A DNA stretch of 64,000 nt, taken from the NCBI GenBank assembly GCA_002813285.1, contig PHTZ01000001.1:2355501-2419500 (forward strand), written 5' to 3'. Position 1 is the stretch's first letter. Every line of letters begins with the position of its first letter. Below, piece by piece: positions 56,132-64,000 of this stretch. Below the pieces are notes generated by a model that was given only the letters and a program-made list of their open reading frames with translations, searched no databases and had not been told where the DNA came from. The DNA is from Flavobacteriaceae bacterium MAR_2009_75 (GTDB lineage Bacteria; Bacteroidota; Bacteroidia; Flavobacteriales; Flavobacteriaceae). The position numbers were made by a program, and so were the translations under genes.

Positions 56132-56872
56132 ATGGTCGCACTGCTTAAAAAAATAGGCTATACCCTGTACCGAATTTGGTTTTATATACTGGTCGCCTTA
56201 CCTATTCTCATTTTCTTTCCTTTCCTTTTGATTTCAACACTCTCCGAGAAATGGTATCCTTATTTTTTTTGGTTGGCACGAAATCTCTGGGCAAAACCTA
56301 TATTGTTCGGTATGGGTTGTCCCCCGAAGATAACTTGGCAACAAAAATTTGAAAAGGGTAGAAGTTATATGTTGGTGGCCAATCATACCAGTATGCTCGA
56401 TATAATGTTGATGATGTATATCAGTAAGAATCCGTTTGTTTTCGTGGGAAAGAAAGAACTGGTCAAAATTCCCATCTTCGGATTTTTTTATAAGCGAGTA
56501 TGTATTATGGTAGATAGGGCCGACACGAAAAGCAGAACTGGGGTTTACCGAAGGGCTCAGCGAAGGTTGAACCAAGGTCTAAGTATTTGTATTTTTCCCG
56601 AAGGAGGTGTGCCCGATGATGAATCGGTCATTTTAGACCTTTTTAAAGACGGGGCTTTCAAAATGGCCATAGCCCACGGCATTCCGGTTGTGCCGATGTC
56701 TTTTCAAGACAACAAAAAAAGGTTTTCCTTCTCATTTTTTAGTGGCGGTCCCGGTGTTGTCAGGGCAGTTGTACATCAGTTTTTTAGTACTAAAGCACTA
56801 AGCGAGACAGATAAATCGATGTTAAGGGAAGATGTTCGAACTGTAATTTTAACAGAGCTCTCAACACGTTGA
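56132..56872 (+). CDS. plsC: 1-acyl-sn-glycerol-3-phosphate acyltransferase
   Basis: Makes phosphatidic acid by acylating lysophosphatidic acid at the inner membrane. The 246-residue protein has an N-terminal membrane segment (about 14-37), the catalytic NHTSMLD (HX4D) near residues 87-93, a substrate-binding GVYRRAQRR region and FPEGGV near 155-160. Normal PlsC length. Divergent from trpS. Confidence 0.94.
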   Translation: MVALLKKIGYTLYRIWFYILVALPILIFFPFLLISTLSEKWYPYFFWLARNLWAKPILFGMGCPPKITWQQKFEKGRSYMLVANHTSMLDIMLMMYISKNPFVFVGKKELVKIPIFGFFYKRVCIMVDRADTKSRTGVYRRAQRRLNQGLSICIFPEGGVPDDESVILDLFKDGAFKMAIAHGIPVVPMSFQDNKKRFSFSFFSGGPGVVRAVVHQFFSTKALSETDKSMLREDVRTVILTELSTR

Positions 56873-56959
56873 TTGTTTATAGGCGAAAGAACACTTTATG
56901 GCCTATATTGATGATAGGCTATAACAATCATAAAGATTATCGATACCCGAATAATTTAA

Positions 56960-59278
<2,319 letters not shown>

Positions 59279-59304
59279 CCATTTGATGTGATTTCTAATG
59301 GTTT

Positions 59305-59336
59305 GGGTGATGCCGTTCTGGTATCACCCTTTTTTT
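59305..59336 (+). terminator. Rho-independent terminator after katG
   Basis: GGGTGATGCC pairs with GGTATCACCC (one G-U pair), loop GTTCT, then seven T residues, 26 bases past the katG stop. Confidence 0.9.
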
Positions 59337-59376
59337 ATGCTTGTTAATGTAGGTCTCTAAAAGAAAAAAATAAGAT

Positions 59377-60945
59377 TTAAAATCTAAAGTTGAGTCCACT
59401 GTAAACCCCTACGGTGAAAGGTCTAAAGTCTCCCGAAACCTCAGAGAAGGTATTCAATTGATATTTAAAGACCGGCTCAACATTAAACTGAATGGCGGGT
59501 GTAAACTTGTAATTGACCCCAAAACCAATATTGGTGCTGAAATTAATGTCATTAACATTATTAGCTTCACCAACCTCGGTAGTAAGGTCTCCTGAAGTCA
59601 AGGTAACCGAATTGTCCAATAGAAAGAGTGAACTGATGCCGCCCACGATATTCACGCCAAACTTACGATCTAACAATGCGTAGTCAAGTTCTAAGGGTAC
59701 TTCAAGATACCCTAATTGTTGCGCCATAGAACCGGTGCGAGAAGGGGCACTGGCATTACTTACGTCTAATGCTAAATCGTTCAAGGGCCTCGATAGACTT
59801 GAAAATGTAGCTATTTCACTATCAACAACTATATTTTTGGCCGTAGGGGTGTAGTTGATGTTCTTAATCTGCTCGGTAGATGAAGCTTCTAGGGTAGAGG
59901 TGAAGGCCACATTATCAGTGTCATAACCATAATTTACCTTGTGAATACCGGAACGCACCTTCAATTTCTCGTTAATTTGATAAGCTACACCTAGTCCGTA
60001 ACTCAAATTGGTGTTTCCTGATTTGGAGTTTTGATTAAAAGCGGAATGTATTGGCGATCCATTACCAGCTCCATTAAAATATACAGGCGCAACACTCGGG
60101 CCTGCAGACCACTTGCTGTGAGCCACCTCCGCAAGAGCTTCTTTTTCTTCATTTTGTTCTTCAATAGCATCTAGAATAGACTTTTTTTGATTGGCCTCTT
60201 CCAGTAATACTTCGGCTTCTTCATTCTTTACAACTACCTGTTCTTCTGAATCAAGTGATTTTTGCCTTGATTCTAAATCTTCAACATTATCATCTTCAGT
60301 TTTGGGTGTCGAAAATGCAACTTCTTTCCTATCCGTATTTTTGTTGAACGAATCTTCATCAGATTTTGTCAAATTAGAGTTGATGATATCTGAATCCGTT
60401 TGACTCAAAGAATTTTGTTCTTCGATAGAGCTGGCCAACTTTTCGCCCTTTTCCCTCTTTGGGTTAGATGAGTTTGATTGGGCCAACTGACTTTTTGTAG
60501 CGCTAGAACTTAAGCTCTGCTCAGAATTCGAAGTACTTTGCTTTGAATTTAATTGGTCAACGTTTTGCTCAACCAATGAATTAGCCCCTTTTTTCGATTG
60601 TGAGGTACTGTTGGAGTCTTCTAGTGGGCCATTACTTTTAACGACCGTATTGCTTTCTTTTTTATCGGAAGGCGTTAGGGCATTATTGTTTTTATCTTTT
60701 TGGTTCGACTCAACATTTGTAATGTTCGGTATATTTTCTGTATTGTGGTTCAAGGGGTTGAAAACCATCAGAGCTATTGCCAAGAGGGCGGCAACACCGC
60801 CTAATGTCCACCAAAGTGGCACTACCCGCTTTTTCTTTCTTTTGTCTAAAGAAGTTTCGATGGCATGCCAGACTTTTTCGTCTGGCGCCTCCCCGAAGTC
60901 TTTAAACCGCTCTTGAAAGAGGTTGTCTAAATTTTTTTTGCTCAT
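59377..60945 (-). CDS. Anti-sigma-like/beta-barrel fusion membrane protein
   Basis: A 522-residue protein with an unusual layout: a short cytosolic N-terminus (1-40; LFQERFKDFGEAPDEKVWHAIE) like small anti-sigma modules, one membrane helix (about 41-63), a Ser/Asn/Glu-rich low-complexity stretch (about 65-265), then a beta-rich C-terminal domain (about 278-522) with alternating strands and the terminal aromatic residue (GLNFRF) of outer-membrane beta-barrels. It lies 60 bases after a sigma factor gene on the same strand, so it probably controls that factor. Whether the barrel reaches the outer membrane is unknown. Confidence 0.75.
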   Translation of the reverse strand: MSKKNLDNLFQERFKDFGEAPDEKVWHAIETSLDKRKKKRVVPLWWTLGGVAALLAIALMVFNPLNHNTENIPNITNVESNQKDKNNNALTPSDKKESNTVVKSNGPLEDSNSTSQSKKGANSLVEQNVDQLNSKQSTSNSEQSLSSSATKSQLAQSNSSNPKREKGEKLASSIEEQNSLSQTDSDIINSNLTKSDEDSFNKNTDRKEVAFSTPKTEDDNVEDLESRQKSLDSEEQVVVKNEEAEVLLEEANQKKSILDAIEEQNEEKEALAEVAHSKWSAGPSVAPVYFNGAGNGSPIHSAFNQNSKSGNTNLSYGLGVAYQINEKLKVRSGIHKVNYGYDTDNVAFTSTLEASSTEQIKNINYTPTAKNIVVDSEIATFSSLSRPLNDLALDVSNASAPSRTGSMAQQLGYLEVPLELDYALLDRKFGVNIVGGISSLFLLDNSVTLTSGDLTTEVGEANNVNDINFSTNIGFGVNYKFTPAIQFNVEPVFKYQLNTFSEVSGDFRPFTVGVYSGLNFRF

Positions 60946-61005
60946 TTTTCAATGTCTTAGGTGGTATTTTGGTGTTTTTTGATGTCTTATTTTTCATAGG
61001 TCGAC

Positions 61006-61572
61006 CTACATAATTTTTTCAAAAAAGAAAAGCAGTAGACCTATGATGGCTTGATTATGCGAGGTTTCTATACGTTCTTTTAAAATTTGTCTTGCCCTCG
61101 CCAAATTAGATTTTGACGTTCCCGCCGAGGTACCTAACAACTCACTGATTTCTTTATGCGAATATCCATCGAGCACATATAGATTGAACGTAAGCCTATA
61201 TTTATTGGGCAGCTCTTGTATATATGTGAGCAAGGTGCTTAAACCGATATCTGAATATCCTCCGTCTATTTCTTCGTCGGTTTCAGTGTTGTCGGTGACC
61301 AAGGTCATATATTCTTCTTTTCTGTACTTCTGCAATACAGTGTTTACCGTGATACGCTTGAGCCAACCTTCAAACGAACCTTTCGATTTAAATTGCCCGA
61401 TTTTTTCATAAATCACCATAAAACTGTCATGAAGGTTGTCTTCAGCCTCCGCTTTGTTGCGTGAGTACTTGAGGCAGATACCGAACAATGTTTTGGAGTA
61501 GTTCCTGTACAGTTGTTCTTGGGCCTGCCTATTTCCTTTTTTACAGTTTTTTATGAGCTCTTCTAGACTCAA
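61006..61572 (-). CDS. ECF-type RNA polymerase sigma factor
   Basis: A 188-residue sigma-70 family factor with region 2 (about 20-85; CLKYSRNKAEAEDNLHDSFMVIYEKIGQF and GSFEGWLKRITVN) and region 4 (about 120-172; LPNKYRLTFNLYVLDGYSHKEISELLGTSAGTSKSNLARAR). The final 15 residues are hydrophobic (IIGLLLFFFEKIM). It begins with a TTG at 61572; no ATG precedes region 2. Paired with the downstream anti-sigma-like/barrel gene. Confidence 0.92.
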   Translation of the reverse strand: MSLEELIKNCKKGNRQAQEQLYRNYSKTLFGICLKYSRNKAEAEDNLHDSFMVIYEKIGQFKSKGSFEGWLKRITVNTVLQKYRKEEYMTLVTDNTETDEEIDGGYSDIGLSTLLTYIQELPNKYRLTFNLYVLDGYSHKEISELLGTSAGTSKSNLARARQILKERIETSHNQAIIGLLLFFFEKIM

Positions 61573-61609
61573 TTTTCTGGTTAGATTATTAAATTCGGAA
61601 AATGGGATG

Positions 61610-62035
61610 TTATTTCACCGGTACCTCGACTTCTATAAATTCAGGGTCTCCATTCTCATTGTTCCCGGTATAAAATTTAAAAATATAAGGTTTGGTATAA
61701 ATCACTTCAAATTGAAACGAGTCCGTAATTTCTTCTGCTATTTCTTCACAAGTATCATTGTCTAGAACGATACCAATATGAGAAACTGTTCTAACGTTCG
61801 TCGAATCAGTCGTTGATTGCCTTACATCAAATCGATCTGCCAATGTGCAGTCATCTGGTCGTAATAAATCTACGCTAATATTATAAATCTGGCCATATTC
61901 AAAGGTATCAGGTACTTGAGCATTAACAATTTCTAGGGGAGCATAATGAAAATTGGCTCCATCATCATCTAAACTACAAGAGGCGAAACCTACGGCAATG
62001 GCTGCCGAAGATAAAAGATAATACAATCGCTTCAT
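61610..62035 (-). CDS. Hypothetical lipoprotein
   Basis: A 141-residue protein with signal peptide and lipobox FASC (cysteine near residue 20) followed by the acidic SLDDDG, which fits flavobacterial surface-lipoprotein export signals. The mature part is beta-rich and contains two cysteines (DDCTLAD and NDTCEE) that could form a disulfide. Family not recognised. It lies 37 bases upstream of the sigma factor gene and may be co-transcribed with it. Confidence 0.72.
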   Translation of the reverse strand: MKRLYYLLSSAAIAVGFASCSLDDDGANFHYAPLEIVNAQVPDTFEYGQIYNISVDLLRPDDCTLADRFDVRQSTTDSTNVRTVSHIGIVLDNDTCEEIAEEITDSFQFEVIYTKPYIFKFYTGNNENGDPEFIEVEVPVK

Positions 62036-62195
62036 AACACGTCAATTTTTTTCAATAGATGAAAAAAAGACGCAATGGTTGCGTTTTTCGGGTGTTAGGG
62101 TTTCAAAATTAACTTCTCTTTAGTAGAATTGAAGTTGATTAGACGTTGAAATACGAAAATTCAAAAAAAAGCTGAAACTAAATGGCATGCCATGC

Positions 62196-63209
62196 CTATT
62201 CTGCTAAGGCTCCAATAGCTTCCCTGATCTTGCCATCCAATTCTTCTAAAAGCTCAGGGTTGTCTAGCAAAAGAGATTTAACAGCATCTCTACCTTGCCC
62301 TAGTTTTGTGTCGCCATAGCTGAACCAAGAACCACTTTTCTTGACAATTTCATACTGAACTCCTAAATCGATGATTTCACCAACTTTAGATATTCCCTCC
62401 CCGTACATAATGTCGAATTCTGTAGTTCGAAAAGGTGGTGCCACTTTGTTCTTTACTACTTTCACGCGGGTTTTATTACCTTGAACATCACCGTCGGTAT
62501 TTTTTATTTGCGTCGACCTTCTAATATCTAATCGTACAGAGGCATAAAATTTTAAGGCGTTACCACCAGTGGTTGTTTCCGGATTACCGAACATTACCCC
62601 AATTTTTTCACGCAATTGGTTAATGAAGATAACTGTACAATGTGTTTTACTGATCGACCCCGTCAGTTTACGAAGGGCCTGAGACATCAATCGAGCATGT
62701 AGGCCCATTTTTGAATCGCCCATTTCACCTTCAATTTCACTTTTTGGGGTCAGAGCCGCAACGGAGTCAATGACCACAATATCTATAGCGCCTGAGCGAA
62801 TAAGGTTATCTGCAATTTCGAGCGCTTGTTCTCCATTATCAGGCTGGGATATAATTAGATTGTCGATATCGACCCCTAATTTTTGAGCATAAAAACGGTC
62901 AAAAGCATGTTCCGCATCAATGAAAGCGGCTATGCCTCCTTTTTTTTGCGCTTCGGCCATAGCGTGAAGGGTTAAGGTCGTTTTACCCGATGATTCCGGA
63001 CCATATATTTCAATCACCCTACCTCGCGGATAACCACCAACGCCTAAAGCAATATCAAGACCAAGAGACCCAGATGGTATCACCTCTACATCTGCGACCA
63101 CGCTATCACCCATTTTCATTACGGCTCCTTTGCCGTAGGTTTTATCTAGTTTATCTAGCGTTAATTTTAGTGCTTTAAGTTTAGCGTCTTTTTCCGATTC
63201 CGAGCTCAT
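62196..63209 (-). CDS. recA: Recombinase RecA
   Basis: Strand-exchange ATPase for homologous recombination and SOS induction. The 337-residue protein shows Walker [10 protein letters not shown] (near residues 70-78), Walker [13 protein letters not shown] (near 144), loop L2 [24 protein letters not shown] (near 208) and an acidic-poor short C-terminus. ATG at 63209 ([10 protein letters not shown]) chosen over a TTG three codons upstream. Monocistronic. Confidence 0.98.
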   Translation of the reverse strand: MSSESEKDAKLKALKLTLDKLDKTYGKGAVMKMGDSVVADVEVIPSGSLGLDIALGVGGYPRGRVIEIYGPESSGKTTLTLHAMAEAQKKGGIAAFIDAEHAFDRFYAQKLGVDIDNLIISQPDNGEQALEIADNLIRSGAIDIVVIDSVAALTPKSEIEGEMGDSKMGLHARLMSQALRKLTGSISKTHCTVIFINQLREKIGVMFGNPETTTGGNALKFYASVRLDIRRSTQIKNTDGDVQGNKTRVKVVKNKVAPPFRTTEFDIMYGEGISKVGEIIDLGVQYEIVKKSGSWFSYGDTKLGQGRDAVKSLLLDNPELLEELDGKIREAIGALAE

Positions 63210-63499
63210 ATTTTTCAAATTAGGGACGCTAAATTACCATTTCTTTTTGCATTAAACCAGTCATCTACTACATTTTCTATGGCCTTGCTGTTTATTGGGA
63301 TTGGCACGATTTTAATAAAATTTCTTCCGCTTTACGCAACCTTTTTAAGTTAATGTCATCTATACTGTAAACACTATTCCGATTTATCGGGAACTAACTC
63401 AAACATCATTTCCCATTTAGTGTTGGGAGCAACGATGGCCACTTCCTTTATTGTGTTTTCGAAAGAATGCTATGAAGAAGATGAACGGAATGGCCGATA

Positions 63500-63531
63500 A
63501 AGAGCCTTGATAGTCTATCGGGGCTCTTTTT
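63500..63531 (+). terminator. Possible terminator upstream of trhO
   Basis: AGAGCC (63501-63506) pairs with GGCTCT (63522-63527) followed by six T residues; an alternative pairing CCGATA/TATCGG overlaps it. It ends a 250-base stretch with no gene I can name, so it could mark a small RNA or leader. Otherwise nothing is seen in 63219-63611. Confidence 0.5.
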
Positions 63532-63611
63532 TATTGGTTTAAAGCCTTGAATTGGTTAGTTTTGCAACCAATTTTTGAATCCTTTAAATAACTTAAAATC
63601 GTTCGTATAGC

Positions 63612-64000
63612 ATGCAACTGTACAATACTTTAAGTGCTAAGGAAAGAGCTGCGCTTATCGAAGAAGCCGGGCAAGATCGCCTGACTATCTCTTTCTATCA
63701 ATATGCACACATTGGCAACCCTGAAATTTTTAGAAATCATCTTTTCATTACATGGAACGAACTTGACGTTTTAGGCCGTATTTATGTGGCCCACGAAGGT
63801 ATAAATGCTCAACTATCGATTCCTGCTGAGAATTTCGAATCTTTTAAAGTGCATTTAGATAGCATCTCTTTTTTAGAAAATGTACGCCTGAACATAGCCA
63901 TTGAGCAAGACAATCTTTCTTTTTTGAAGTTAAAAGTCAAGGTCAGAAAAAAGATTGTAGCTGACGGACTTAACGACAATTCTTTTGATGTAACGGACAA
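63612..64000 (+). CDS. trhO: tRNA uridine(34) hydroxylase TrhO, N-terminal part (partial)
   Basis: The frame opening with ATG at 63612 runs off the window end after 129 complete codons. It starts MQLYNTLSAKERAALIEE and contains the YceA/TrhO signatures SFYQYAHI and GRIYVAHEGINAQLSIP near residues 55-75, the N-terminal acylphosphatase-like domain that precedes the rhodanese domain. TrhO makes 5-hydroxyuridine at the wobble base of tRNAs. The rhodanese part with its catalytic cysteine lies beyond the window. Confidence 0.88.
   Translation, partial: MQLYNTLSAKERAALIEEAGQDRLTISFYQYAHIGNPEIFRNHLFITWNELDVLGRIYVAHEGINAQLSIPAENFESFKVHLDSISFLENVRLNIAIEQDNLSFLKLKVKVRKKIVADGLNDNSFDVTD

Noticed and set aside
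63285-63305. TTGGCACG resembling a sigma-54 -24 element
   Set aside because: The -12 position lacks GC at the required spacing and no gene start follows.

Overview
This window comes from the chromosome of a member of the Bacteroidota, most likely a marine Flavobacteriaceae (Maribacter, Zobellia or Arenibacter type). The evidence is the type IX secretion lipoprotein PorW/SprE, many flavobacterial families of unknown function (DUF4254, DUF4292, DUF5687, DUF6341-, DUF6427-, DUF6168- and DUF6973-like), promoters of the TTTG-N17..19-TAnnTTTG type, A-rich leaders instead of strong Shine-Dalgarno sites, and an ATP synthase operon that ends at atpG without atpD/atpC. No rRNA, tRNA or CRISPR array was seen.

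Region 1 (1-16453) is a surface polysaccharide (O-antigen or capsule) locus. It opens with the dTDP-rhamnose genes rfbB(partial)-A-C-D. A tightly overlapping set resembling wbpD-wbpE-wbpB-wbpI follows, predicted to make UDP-ManNAc3NAcA, with a WecG/TagA-family transferase directly behind it. Next come a Wzx flippase, an unusual overlapping trio (thymidylate-kinase-like P-loop kinase, nucleotidyltransferase-fold protein, APH-like kinase), a Wzy-like protein on the opposite strand, an O-antigen ligase, a GT4 glycosyltransferase and a WecA-type initiating transferase. Remnants (a possible SDR tail and a clearly broken IS200-type transposase) show that this part has been rearranged.

Region 2 (16500-30000) holds purD, small flavobacterial membrane proteins, DUF4254 plus a GT9 glycosyltransferase, a TetR repressor with an operator-like palindrome, an HtrA protease, a patatin, an SLC13 transporter, a membrane-anchored Mrr-like protein that looks catalytically dead, an orphan PaaE-like reductase and the start of a DUF5687/ABC exporter pair.

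Region 3 (30000-40430) ends that ABC pair and carries porW/sprE, a bactofilin and the ATP synthase block atpZ-(DUF6168)-atpB-E-F-H-A-G, with a well-formed promoter before atpB and a terminator after atpG.

Region 4 (40430-56900) has lipoproteins, a second flippase with dut, a TPR protein, a DUF4292 lipoprotein and an EnvC-like factor, then an aldo/keto reductase, a thioesterase, an HU/SPOR membrane protein, dprA, an AraC regulator plus secreted glyoxalase-like protein behind the same operator as tetR, an M28 peptidase, trpS and plsC.

Region 5 (56900-64000) contains katG, an ECF sigma factor followed by a protein that joins an anti-sigma-like N-terminus to a beta-barrel, a lipoprotein, recA and the start of trhO.
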